DNA of 51,802 nt from Actinomycetes bacterium (lineage in GTDB: Bacteria > Actinomycetota > Acidimicrobiia > Acidimicrobiales > JAAEMS01), in NCBI GenBank assembly GCA_024225275.1, contig JAAEMS010000200.1, forward strand, positions 1 to 51,802, written 5' to 3'. A program made the translations under genes and the position numbers. Under the pieces are notes generated by a model, which saw only the letters and a list, made by a program, of their open reading frames with translations, was not told the origin of the DNA and made no database searches. The number at the start of each line of letters is the position of its first letter. Position 1 is the stretch's first letter. Below, one piece after another: positions 18,664-27,696 of the stretch.

Positions 18664-18691
18664 ACTATCTGTGCTCGGGCGGCTGTACCAA
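18664..18691 (-). promoter_or_regulatory. Candidate promoter of nuo operon 1
   Basis: On the minus strand TTGGTA (18691-18686) and GATAGT (18669-18664) are spaced 16 bp apart and end 10 nt before the nuoA GTG, which would give a very short leader. Match to the sigma-70-type consensus is moderate, and this is the only reasonable pair between nuoA1 and the divergent gene. Confidence 0.4.
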
Positions 18692-18709
18692 AGTCTCCGG
18701 CCTGGCTTC

Positions 18710-18737
18710 CGAAACGGGTCGGAATGGTCCCGTTTCG
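18710..18737. promoter_or_regulatory. Perfect 9-bp inverted repeat, candidate operator
   Basis: CGAAACGGG (18710-18718) and CCCGTTTCG (18729-18737) are perfect inverted arms with a 10-bp spacer. They sit in the 116-bp divergent region between nuoA1 and the cyclo-ligase gene, just upstream of the nuoA1 -35-like hexamer and about 16 bp before a TAGAAT (18753-18758) that could be the -10 of the divergent gene. A dimeric regulator such as the TetR protein encoded at the end of the same operon could bind here; this is inference. Confidence 0.5.
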
Positions 18738-18769
18738 CGGCCGCCGAATGGCTAGAATCCGCGTCCCGA

Positions 18770-19339
18770 GTGACCTGTCCCCCGCCTCCCGCGCCCACTG
18801 AGCGTCCCCAGCCCGACGAGCCCAAGGCCACCTGGCGGATCTGGGCCCGATCGGTTCCCGGCCGCGCGACCCTTCCCAGGGGCGCGATCGACGAGCTGGC
18901 GGGCCCCTCTGGTTGGGTGGTGACCTGGCGTCCCCTCTCCGACGAACCCGCCCCTCACCCAGTCGAGATCGGGCTCGAGCCCCGACTCGCCCTGACCCGA
19001 ACCCCCGATTCCGGCGGCCTGACGGTCCATCCGGCCGACTCGCCCACCGAACAACACCCCTATGGTTTCGAGCAGCCGGCGGGCGGGTCACCCGTGGTTC
19101 CCCTCGATGACATTGCCGTGGTCCTGGTGCCCGGCCTGGCCTTCGATCACGCCGGCATCCGTCTGGGCCGGGGGGCCGGTTACTTCGACCGGTTCCTCGC
19201 CGATCTGGCCGACACGGTCCACCTGGTGGGTGTGTGTGCCCAGGCCCGGGTCGTCGACCTGCTCCCCCGCGAACCCCACGACATCCCCATGACCCACCTC
19301 CTCACCGAAAAAGGGGTCAACCCCACGAAATCTGTGTGA
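18770..19339 (+). CDS. 5-formyltetrahydrofolate cyclo-ligase family protein, short N-terminus
   Basis: A 189-aa protein. The diagnostic C-terminal motif is clear: PLDDIAVVLVPGLAFDHAG followed by GIRLGRGAGYFDRFLADL, the ATP/folate-binding region of methenyltetrahydrofolate synthetase. The N-terminal half is weakly conserved; the usual K-x-x-x-R and EVDT-type segments are reduced to KATWRIWARS and WVVTWRPLSDEPAPHPVEIG, so activity is not certain. The family recycles 5-formyl-THF to 5,10-methenyl-THF. GTG at 18770 lies 11 nt after a TAGAAT hexamer, consistent with a very short leader. It is the only plus-strand gene between the two nuo operons. Confidence 0.75.
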   Translation: MTCPPPPAPTERPQPDEPKATWRIWARSVPGRATLPRGAIDELAGPSGWVVTWRPLSDEPAPHPVEIGLEPRLALTRTPDSGGLTVHPADSPTEQHPYGFEQPAGGSPVVPLDDIAVVLVPGLAFDHAGIRLGRGAGYFDRFLADLADTVHLVGVCAQARVVDLLPREPHDIPMTHLLTEKGVNPTKSV

Positions 19340-19340
19340 A

Positions 19341-19361
19341 AAGGGTGATCTGATCACCCTT
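19341..19361. terminator. Bidirectional terminator-like hairpin between the cyclo-ligase gene and nuoN2
   Basis: AAGGGTGATC-T-GATCACCCTT is a near-perfect 21-bp palindrome starting one base after the cyclo-ligase stop and 31 bp before the end of nuoN2. The genes converge, so it can serve both. AA and TT at the outer ends give only short U runs. Confidence 0.65.
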
Positions 19362-19391
19362 CCTGGCCAAATTTCGGAGGTGGGGGTGGGG

Positions 19392-20903
19392 CTAGCCGAA
19401 AGCGACGAGGGTGGGAACGGCGTCACCCACGAAGTCGACCAAAGGCTGGGGGAAGAACCCGAAGATGAGGGTCAGGGCCACCGCAATGGAGATGGCGAGG
19501 CCCGCCCGGAACGGCACTTCGACCGCCTCGGACTCGGTGTCGTCATCGGTGTCGGCCAGAAACATGGACACGATGATCCGCAGGTACAGAAAGGCCGCCA
19601 CCACGGCAGCGAGCATCGCCACGATGGCCAGCCAGAAGCTCCGGGCCTCTACCGCGGCATCGATCACGTAGAACTTGGCGAAGAAGCCGCTGGTGAACGG
19701 CACACCGGCCTGCGACAACAGGAGCACCGCGAACGAGAAGGCCAGGACTGGACGCGAACGGCCCAGGCCCCGGTAGTCGTCGAGCTCGTGGGCGGCGTCG
19801 CCGGTACGGCCCACCAGGGTCATGATACCGAAGGCGCCGGCCACCATGAAGGTGTAGGCCCCTAGGTAGAAGAGGGCGGCCTCGACACCCTCGTCGGTGG
19901 CAGCCTGTACAGCCACCAGCACGAACCCGGCGTGGGAGATCGATGAGTAGGCGAGCATGCGCTTCACGTCGGTCTGGACCACAGCCAGCACCGAGCCCAC
20001 CACCAAGGACAGCACGGCCAGGGCGTAGACGATGGGCTGCCAGTCCGACGAGTAGCTGTTGAAGGCCAGGAAGAAGACCCTCAACATGGCGGCGAAACCG
20101 GCAGCCTTGACCGCCGAGGCCATGAACGAGACCGTCGGGGTGGGGGCGCCCTGGTACACGTCGGGTGTCCAGACATGGAATGGGGCGGCTGCCACCTTGA
20201 ACCCGAACCCCACCAGCAGCAGGGCCAGCCCGGCCATGAGCACGATGTCGTCGGTGAGGACGGTGGTGGCCAGGAAGTCGGCGATCACGACCAGGTTGGT
20301 GGAACCCGTCGAGCCGTAGACCAGGGCGATCCCGTACAGGAAGAACGCCGACGAGAAAGCGCCCAGCACGAAGTACTTGATGGCCGCTTCCTGCGATTCG
20401 GTGCGCCGCAGATGCATGGCTGCCAGCACATAGACGGCGATCGAGAGGATCTCGAGGCCCAGGAACAGCACGATGAGGTCATTGGCCGCCGCCATGACAA
20501 TGCCTCCGGCGGCGGCCAGCATGACCAGGACATACAGTTCAGGACCGTCGAGGCCCTCACGGCGTAGATAGTCGTCGGCCAGCAGGGCGGTGAGGATCAC
20601 GGTGAACGAGATCAGCACCATGAAGAAGACGGAGAACCCGTCGATACCCAGCGCACCGCCCAACGCCGTGAACGGGCCCTCCTGGGCATCGGTGACCCGC
20701 AGCCAGACGGGCACGGAGTTGATCACCGCGATGGCACCGACGAGGACCGTGAAGAGGGCCGGGAATCCGTCACGCCACGACTTCATGAGTGACGTGATCG
20801 TGAGCAGCACGATGGCGCCGGCCACGAGGGCGATCAACGGCCAGAGCACCGACCATTCGATCTCGGGGGTGACCAGGGGCTGAGCCTGGGCCAGCAGATT
20901 CAT
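19392..20903 (-). CDS. nuoN: NADH-quinone oxidoreductase subunit N (complex I-2)
   Basis: A 503-aa antiporter-like subunit with about 14 helices. It carries the glutamate segment LIVLFLGLEILSIAVYVLAA, FKVAAAPFHVWTPDVYQG and VQTDVKRMLAYSSISHAGFV. The ATG at 20903 overlaps the nuoM stop by one base (TGATG); a GTG one codon earlier is also possible. It is the last gene of the 14-gene operon and is followed by the shared hairpin at 19341-19361. Confidence 0.96.
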   Translation of the reverse strand: MNLLAQAQPLVTPEIEWSVLWPLIALVAGAIVLLTITSLMKSWRDGFPALFTVLVGAIAVINSVPVWLRVTDAQEGPFTALGGALGIDGFSVFFMVLISFTVILTALLADDYLRREGLDGPELYVLVMLAAAGGIVMAAANDLIVLFLGLEILSIAVYVLAAMHLRRTESQEAAIKYFVLGAFSSAFFLYGIALVYGSTGSTNLVVIADFLATTVLTDDIVLMAGLALLLVGFGFKVAAAPFHVWTPDVYQGAPTPTVSFMASAVKAAGFAAMLRVFFLAFNSYSSDWQPIVYALAVLSLVVGSVLAVVQTDVKRMLAYSSISHAGFVLVAVQAATDEGVEAALFYLGAYTFMVAGAFGIMTLVGRTGDAAHELDDYRGLGRSRPVLAFSFAVLLLSQAGVPFTSGFFAKFYVIDAAVEARSFWLAIVAMLAAVVAAFLYLRIIVSMFLADTDDDTESEAVEVPFRAGLAISIAVALTLIFGFFPQPLVDFVGDAVPTLVAFG

Positions 20904-22543
20904 CACTCGCCCTCCGTGCCTTCGCCGCCTGCGGCGGCCCCGTGTTCGTCCTCGCCGTGGCCGCCTTCGTGGAAGAGATCGGACACATCGGAGTGAGGGA
21001 CCTCGACCGCGCCGGGCTCGGTGAAGCCCTCGACGTTGGCCTCGACGTGAGCCACCAGGGCCTCGATGGCCGGCTCCATACGTTCGAGCATGGGCTTCGG
21101 ATACACCCCGAGGAAGACGATGAGGGCCAGAAGAGGAGCCAGGACCAAGCCCTCACGCAGGCTGAGATCGGGGGTGTCGAGATCGGCCTCTTGCGGCGCC
21201 CCGTGGAAGACCCGCTGGTAGGCCCACAACAGATAGAGGGCGGCGATGATCACACCCGCCGCAGCCACGACGGTCCACCAGCGGTGGGCCGAGAATGAAC
21301 CGAGCAGGATGAGGAACTCACCCGGGAATCCGTTCAGACCGGGCAGGCCGATCGAGCTGAGCATGACCAGGGTGAAGACGGCGGCCATGACCGGCGCCAC
21401 CTTCTGGAGCCCGTTCAGCTCAGCGATCTCGCGGGTGTGGCGGCGCTCGTAGAGCATGCCGACCAGGAGGAAGAGGGCACCGGTGGACAGGCCGTGGTTC
21501 ACCATCTGGAGTACCGAACCCTGGAGGCCCTGGGTGTTGATGGCGAACGTGCCGATGACGATGAAACCCAGGTGGGCCACCGACGAGTAGGCCACCAGAC
21601 GCTTGAGATCCTTCTGCATGGTGGCGACCGCGGCCCCGTAGATGATGCCGACGACACCGAGGGTCACCATGACCGGCGCGAACCACACCGTTGCCTCGGG
21701 GAACAGGTAGAGGCCGAAGCGCAGGAACCCGTAGGTACCCAGCTTCAACATGACACCGGCCAGTATGACCGAGCCGGCCGTGGGGGCCTCGGTGTGGGCG
21801 TCGGGCAACCAGGTGTGGACGGGAAAGACCGGCACCTTCACCGCGAAGGCCAGGGCGAAGCTCAGGAAAATGAAACGCGCCGTCCAGGTCGCCAACGACT
21901 GGGTCTCGGCCAGGGTGACCAGATCGAAGGTCATGGCCGAGCCAGTGGCCCGCGCGTTGAGGACGACCAGGGACACGATCCCGACCAGCATGAGTGCCGA
22001 TCCGAACATCGTGTAGAGGAAGAACTTGAGGGCCGCGTAGATCCGGTTGCCGTGCCCCCACCCACCGATGAGGAAGTACATCGGCACCAGCACGATCTCG
22101 AACATGATGAAGAACAGGAACAGGTCGAGGGCGACGAACACCCCCATCGAGCCGGCCATGAGCAAGCAGAGCCAGGCGTAGTACGGCTTGGGGTCGTGCT
22201 CGGGCTCGATGCCCACGATCACCAGGGGGAACAAGAACCCGGTGAGAACCACCAGGAACAGCGAGATGCCATCGACGCCCACGGCCCACGAGATACCGAA
22301 ATCGGAGACCCATTCCTGGCGGGAGATGTACTGGAAGCCCGAGTCGGCCTTGTCGAAGTCGGCCATGACGAACAGGGACAAGGCACCCGAAGCGGCGGTG
22401 CCCAGCAGGGCGGTGAGCTTGAAGAGCTCGGGCCGGCTGTTGGGCATCACGGCCACCAGCAAGGCGGTGAGCGCGGGCAGCAGGATCATGGCCGTGAGCA
22501 CAGGGAAACTCGGGTTGGACGAGGAAGCGAGGAGCATCGACAT
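20903..22543 (-). CDS. nuoM: NADH-quinone oxidoreductase subunit M (complex I-2)
   Basis: A 546-aa antiporter-like subunit. Motifs: FFIMFEIVLVPMYFLIGGWG (pump glutamate), VKVPVFPVHTWLPDAHTEA and MQKDLKRLVAYSSVAHLGFI. The C-terminus adds a hydrophilic tail rich in Glu, Gly and His (FHEGGHGEDEHGAAAGGEG). The ATG at 22543 (MSMLLASSS) overlaps the nuoL stop as TGATG, matching the other junctions of this operon; the open frame extends 58 codons further into nuoL but is not conserved. Confidence 0.96.
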   Translation of the reverse strand: MSMLLASSSNPSFPVLTAMILLPALTALLVAVMPNSRPELFKLTALLGTAASGALSLFVMADFDKADSGFQYISRQEWVSDFGISWAVGVDGISLFLVVLTGFLFPLVIVGIEPEHDPKPYYAWLCLLMAGSMGVFVALDLFLFFIMFEIVLVPMYFLIGGWGHGNRIYAALKFFLYTMFGSALMLVGIVSLVVLNARATGSAMTFDLVTLAETQSLATWTARFIFLSFALAFAVKVPVFPVHTWLPDAHTEAPTAGSVILAGVMLKLGTYGFLRFGLYLFPEATVWFAPVMVTLGVVGIIYGAAVATMQKDLKRLVAYSSVAHLGFIVIGTFAINTQGLQGSVLQMVNHGLSTGALFLLVGMLYERRHTREIAELNGLQKVAPVMAAVFTLVMLSSIGLPGLNGFPGEFLILLGSFSAHRWWTVVAAAGVIIAALYLLWAYQRVFHGAPQEADLDTPDLSLREGLVLAPLLALIVFLGVYPKPMLERMEPAIEALVAHVEANVEGFTEPGAVEVPHSDVSDLFHEGGHGEDEHGAAAGGEGTEGE

Positions 22544-24909
22544 CAGCTGAGGGCTCCCGTGACGAAAGCGATGAGCATCACCGCGACGCCCAGGGTGACG
22601 ATGAGGGCGTATGAGCGTACGAGACCACTCTGCACCTGACGCAACGCTCCACCCCCGGCCCGTACGGCGGTGGCGGCCCCGTTGACGGCACCGTCGACGA
22701 TGGTGCGGTCGAACCAAGCGGCGAGGTCGAAGAGCTTGCGGCCGGGCCCGCCCATGAAGGCGGCGTAGGTTTCGTCGAGCCGCCAGGCCCGCGCCAGGAT
22801 GGGCTTCTCGACCGTCGCGGGTTTGGCCCAGCCCTTCAGGTACATGGCCAGGGCACTACCGATACCGGTGAAGGCACCGGCGATGGCGATGCCGGCCAAC
22901 ACCCACTTGGTGTCACCCCCGAGCTCGAGGAGAGTCTCGTTGCCGAACACCGAGGGCTCGAGCCAGTGCTCGAGGTGATGCCACCACTTGGTGAACGGCA
23001 GGTTGAGCAGACCGGCGACCATGGCCAGACCCGACAGGGCGATCAGGGGCACGGTCATGGTCCATGGTGATTCGTGGGGGTGATACTCGCGGCGCTCGGC
23101 GATCTCGGGACCGAGCTCTTCGGCCACCTCACCCCCATCGAACACAGGAGCGTTGGCGACATGGCTGGGAACCGGTCGGTCGACCGCCGCGGCGCTGCGG
23201 ACCTGACTATTGCTGACCTCGGCGTCGGCCAGGACGACCAGGGCCTGGGCCAGGTAGGCCTCAGCCTCGGGCACGGCGTCCTGCGCAGCGGCGGCGGCCG
23301 CCTCGGCCTGATCAACAGCGGCCTGGGCCTGATCGACGGCGGCCTGGGCGGCGAGGGCCGCCTCCTCGTCGCCATCGGCCACCGCGCCGAGAGCCTCGCG
23401 GGCCGCTGCGAGGGTGGTTCGGGTGGGCTCGATGGCCTCGGCTTTGTCGACCAGCCCCTGTTGGGCAGCCTCGAGCACGGCCTCGGCATCGACGACCGCC
23501 TGGGAGGCTCCGCTCAGTGATTCCTCGGCGCCAGTGACCCGGGCTGCCCAGGCGGCATTGACCTCTTCGAGGGTGGCATCGGCATAGCGGAGGCGCCCGA
23601 GGAAGGTCATGACCACCTGGCGGGTCATATAGAAGGCCGTGAGGACCGCGGTGATCAGACCGACGGCCCAGAGGTAGACGCTCTCCTCGTAGGCGTACAC
23701 GAGGATCTCGTCCTTCGACCAGAAGCCGGCAAAAGGGGGCACCCCGGCGATGGCCAACCAACCGATGATGAACGTGCCGGCGGTGACGGGCATGAGCTTG
23801 GCCAGCCCACCCATGCGGCGCATGTCCTGCTCGTCGTGCATGCCGTGGATGACAGAGCCGGACCCGAGGAACAGCAGGGCCTTGAAGAAGGCATGGGTCA
23901 CCATGTGGAAGATGGCGGCCACGTACGCCCCGGTGCCGACGGCGAGGAACATGTAGCCCAGCTGGCTGACGGTGGAGTAGGCCAGCACCTTCTTGATGTC
24001 GTTCTGGGCCACCGCCACGGTGGCCGCGAACAGGGCGGTGAGGGCACCGGTCCAGGCAATGATGTTGGGCGCCCACCCGTAGGCCTCGGCGATGATCGGG
24101 TTCATCCGGGTCATCAGGAAGACGCCGGCGGTGACCATGGTGGCCGCGTGGATGAGGGCCGAGACCGGGGTGGGACCGGCCATGGCATCGGGGAGCCAGA
24201 CATAGATGGGCAGCTGGGCCGACTTGCCGATGGCCCCCACGAACAGGAGCAGCACGATGGAGGTGGCGGTGACCCCGGCCAGGGAGCCGGCCCCGGACAG
24301 GACGTCGACGTACTTCAATGAGCCGAGCGAGCTGAAGATCAGGAACATCGCCACCAGGAAGCCCCAGTCGCCGATGCGGTTGGTGACGAAGGCCTTCTTG
24401 CCAGCAGTGGCGTTGGCTGGGTCGGTGAACCAGAACGAGATCAGGAAGTACGAGCACGCTCCCACTCCTTCCCAACCCAGGAAGGTGATGAGCAGGTTGT
24501 CGCCCAACACCAGCATCAGCATCGAGAAGGCGAACAGGTTCAGGTAGACGAAGAACTTCGAGAAGTTCTCGTCGCCGTGCATGTACCCAATGGAGTAGAG
24601 GTGAATCAAGGTGGCCACGAAGGTGACGAAGAGGCACATCGTGACGGCCAGGGGATCGACGAAGAATCCGACATCGACCGAGAAGCTGCCGGCCGGAATC
24701 CAGCTGAACAAGGTCTGGTTGAAGAAGCGTTCGCCGGAGTCCTCGCCCAGCAGGCCCAGATAGACGATGAGGGTGGCCACGAACGAGCCACCCATGGCCG
24801 CGGTGGCGAGCCACCCGGCGAGGGGTTCGCCCATGCGCCGACCCAGGAAGACCAGGGTCAGGAACCCGGCAAGCGGGAGGGCGGGAATCAGCCAGACGGC
24901 TTCGAGCAC
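22543..24909 (-). CDS. nuoL: NADH-quinone oxidoreductase subunit L (complex I-2) with inserted Ala-rich coiled coil
   Basis: A 788-aa distal pump subunit. The core is normal: FLGWEGVGACSYFLISFW, LPIYVWLPDAMAGPTPVSAL, QNDIKKVLAYSTVSQLGYM and a C-terminal arm. At residues about 442-608, between the helix ending AFYMTRQVVMTFLGRL and the one beginning SPWTMTVPLIALSG, lies an extra 165-residue hydrophilic segment dominated by Ala, Glu, Asp and Gln with repeating units such as AAVDQAQAAVDQAEAA, predicted to form a long coiled coil. Such a domain is not part of standard NuoL and is absent from the other NuoL here. The GTG start lies 4 bp after nuoK. Confidence 0.96.
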   Translation of the reverse strand: MLEAVWLIPALPLAGFLTLVFLGRRMGEPLAGWLATAAMGGSFVATLIVYLGLLGEDSGERFFNQTLFSWIPAGSFSVDVGFFVDPLAVTMCLFVTFVATLIHLYSIGYMHGDENFSKFFVYLNLFAFSMLMLVLGDNLLITFLGWEGVGACSYFLISFWFTDPANATAGKKAFVTNRIGDWGFLVAMFLIFSSLGSLKYVDVLSGAGSLAGVTATSIVLLLFVGAIGKSAQLPIYVWLPDAMAGPTPVSALIHAATMVTAGVFLMTRMNPIIAEAYGWAPNIIAWTGALTALFAATVAVAQNDIKKVLAYSTVSQLGYMFLAVGTGAYVAAIFHMVTHAFFKALLFLGSGSVIHGMHDEQDMRRMGGLAKLMPVTAGTFIIGWLAIAGVPPFAGFWSKDEILVYAYEESVYLWAVGLITAVLTAFYMTRQVVMTFLGRLRYADATLEEVNAAWAARVTGAEESLSGASQAVVDAEAVLEAAQQGLVDKAEAIEPTRTTLAAAREALGAVADGDEEAALAAQAAVDQAQAAVDQAEAAAAAAQDAVPEAEAYLAQALVVLADAEVSNSQVRSAAAVDRPVPSHVANAPVFDGGEVAEELGPEIAERREYHPHESPWTMTVPLIALSGLAMVAGLLNLPFTKWWHHLEHWLEPSVFGNETLLELGGDTKWVLAGIAIAGAFTGIGSALAMYLKGWAKPATVEKPILARAWRLDETYAAFMGGPGRKLFDLAAWFDRTIVDGAVNGAATAVRAGGGALRQVQSGLVRSYALIVTLGVAVMLIAFVTGALS

Positions 24910-24913
24910 TACG

Positions 24914-25219
24914 TCAGCCCTTCAACGAAGCGAGATCGTCGGCCGTGGCACCAGGCTGGCGACGCAGGATGGACACGATGATGCCGAGGCCCACGACCAC
25001 CTCGGCGGCGGCGACGACGAGCACGAAGAACACAACGACCTGCCCGGCCATGTCGCCCAGCTCACGGCCGAAGGCCACGAAAGACAGGTTGACCGCGTTG
25101 AGCATGAGCTCGACGCACATGAACATGATCAGCGGGTTCCGGCGCACCAGAACCCCGATGGTCCCGATGCCGAACATGAGAGCCGACAGGATCAGGTACC
25201 AGCTGGTGGTAACGGTCAT
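24914..25219 (-). CDS. nuoK: NADH-quinone oxidoreductase subunit K (complex I-2)
   Basis: A 101-aa three-helix subunit. Both intramembrane glutamates are present, in [21 protein letters not shown] and [22 protein letters not shown] start ([12 protein letters not shown]); 37 bp after nuoJ and 4 bp before nuoL. Confidence 0.96.
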   Translation of the reverse strand: MTVTTSWYLILSALMFGIGTIGVLVRRNPLIMFMCVELMLNAVNLSFVAFGRELGDMAGQVVVFFVLVVAAAEVVVGLGIIVSILRRQPGATADDLASLKG

Positions 25220-25256
25220 CGTTCACTCCCGCTGGAGTGGCTCAGTGGGTTCTGCA

Positions 25257-25816
<560 letters not shown>

Positions 25817-25817
<1 letters not shown>

Positions 25818-26461
25818 CAGTGATGACCTCCGTGGTCGTCGGCTTGGGCGGGGACCGGCGGCGGTTCGGGGTCTTCGCCCCTCTGACCGAGCTCGGGGGC
25901 CCGAACGCCGTAGCCGAGCTCACCCGACCAGGCGACCTCGCCCTCGTAGGACGCGTCACCAGCCGGGGCGGTGGCCCTCATCCAGGCCGAGGTCTGCTCG
26001 TCCTCGCCCGGACGCCAGTCTTCCCAGGGCAGGTGTTGGGGCTTGCCGTCGTCGCCCACGACCAGTTCGGCCTTGGTGTAGATGGCATCGGACCGGTTGA
26101 CAAACGAGAACTCGAACAGCTTCGACTCGGTGATGGCCTGGGTGGGACAGGCCTCGACGCAGAGGTCGCAATGGATGCACCGCAGGTAGTTGATCTCGTA
26201 GACGAAGCCGAAGCGCTCGCCCGGTGAGGTGGGGTTGCCGGGCTCGTTGTCGGCGCCCCGCACATAGATGCAGCGGGCCGGGCACACCCCAGCGCACAGC
26301 TCGCACCCGATGCACTTCTCCATACCGTCCTCGTACCGGTTGAGCACGTGGCGCCCGTGGAGTCGGGCCGGTTTGTCGCGTTTCTCCTCGGGGTACGAGG
26401 TGGTGGTGCGGGCCTCGATGAGCTTGGCGAAGGTGACCTTGAAACCGTCGAGGTAGCCCAT
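25817..26461 (-). CDS. nuoI: NADH-quinone oxidoreductase subunit I, 2x[4Fe-4S] (complex I-2)
   Basis: A 214-aa subunit with CIGCELCAGVCP (Cys50, 53, 56, 60) and CIHCDLCVEACP (Cys95, 98, 101, 105) for clusters N6a and N6b. The N-terminal MGYLDGFKVTFAKL helix is the usual membrane-surface anchor. The tail beyond residue about 165 is acidic, proline-rich and ends HGGHH, longer than in most NuoI. ATG start, 3 bp after nuoH. Confidence 0.96.
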
Positions 26462-26464
26462 GGA

Positions 26465-27694
26465 TCAGACCTCCTCGGCCTGGCGAGCGCGTCGGGCGGT
26501 GATCACCGCGGAGGTGATCAGGGCGTAGGCCCCGGCCCCGATGACCATGGCACCCACCACGACGATGGCGACATCGCCAGACGAGTTGTCGAGGATGTCG
26601 AGGTTGCCGTCTTGGGCGATGCCGATGCCCGACAGGACGAGGAACCAGACGAGGGCCAGGGGAATGAGGAGCTTCCAGCCCAGGTCCATGAGCTGGTCGT
26701 AGCGGAGGCGGGGCAGGGTGGCCCGGAACCACACGAACGTGAACAGGAAGATGAAGAGCTTCAGGAAGAACCAGAAGACCGGCCAGAGGAAGTCGGGGCC
26801 GAAGAGGGTTGGTCCGGCCGGGCCCCCCAGGAAGAGGGTGACGATGATGGCCGACATGGTGACCGTGTTCATGAACTCGGCCAGGAAGAACAGGGCGAAG
26901 CGCAGGGAGCTGTACTCGGTGTGGAAGCCACCCACCAGCTCCTGCTCGGCCTCGACCAGATCGAAGGGCGGCCGGTTGAGCTCGGCGGTCCCGGCAATGA
27001 GGAAGATCACGAAGGGGACGAAGCCGGTGACGATGAGGTTCCAGTTGGGCAGAACACCGCCGAAGCCCTCGCCGGCCTGCACGAAGACGATCTCGTTGGT
27101 CGAGAGGCTGCCCGAGAACAACAGCACCGAGGCCAGCGACAGACCCAAGGCGGCTTCGTAGGACACGACCTGGGCCGAGGCCCGCACCGCACCGAGCAGG
27201 GGATACTTCGAGCCCGACGACCAGCCGGCCAGCATGATGCCGTAGACACCAATGGAGGACATGGCCAGGACCAGCAGGATGCCCACCGGCGGATCGGCCA
27301 GCTGGAACAGGGTGTCCTTGCCGAACCAGGAGACGACACCGTGCTGGTCACCGCCGAAGTTCCCTCCGAGGGGAATGACCGCGAAGGTCAGGAAGGCCGG
27401 CACCAGGGAGAGGTACGGAGCGAGCCGGAACACGAACGGGTCGGCCTTCTCGGGCACCAGGTCTTCCTTGAAGAACAACTTGATGCCGTCGGCCAGGGTC
27501 TGGAACAGACCCCAGGGACCGGCCCGGTTGGGGCCGATCCGGTTCTGCATGTCGGCCACTACCTTGCGCTCGAACCAGACCATGAACATGACCGCGACCA
27601 TGAGGAACACGAACGTGATCACGGCCTTGAAGAGCACGAGAGCGACGTCGCCCAGGCTGATGTCGCCAACGAGAAGGGGGTCGAGTGCGAACAT
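26465..27694 (-). CDS. nuoH: NADH-quinone oxidoreductase subunit H (complex I-2)
   Basis: A 409-aa, eight-helix quinone-tunnel subunit. The canonical loop is MQNRIGPNRAGPWGLFQTLA with KEDLVPEKADPFVF, keeping the Asn-Arg that the operon 1 copy lacks; the ELNRPPFDLVEAEQELVGG loop is also standard. A C-terminal helix and short basic tail (ITARRARQAEEV) extend it. ATG start, two bases after the nuoG stop. Confidence 0.96.
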   Translation of the reverse strand: MFALDPLLVGDISLGDVALVLFKAVITFVFLMVAVMFMVWFERKVVADMQNRIGPNRAGPWGLFQTLADGIKLFFKEDLVPEKADPFVFRLAPYLSLVPAFLTFAVIPLGGNFGGDQHGVVSWFGKDTLFQLADPPVGILLVLAMSSIGVYGIMLAGWSSGSKYPLLGAVRASAQVVSYEAALGLSLASVLLFSGSLSTNEIVFVQAGEGFGGVLPNWNLIVTGFVPFVIFLIAGTAELNRPPFDLVEAEQELVGGFHTEYSSLRFALFFLAEFMNTVTMSAIIVTLFLGGPAGPTLFGPDFLWPVFWFFLKLFIFLFTFVWFRATLPRLRYDQLMDLGWKLLIPLALVWFLVLSGIGIAQDGNLDILDNSSGDVAIVVVGAMVIGAGAYALITSAVITARRARQAEEV

Positions 27695-27696
27695 GC

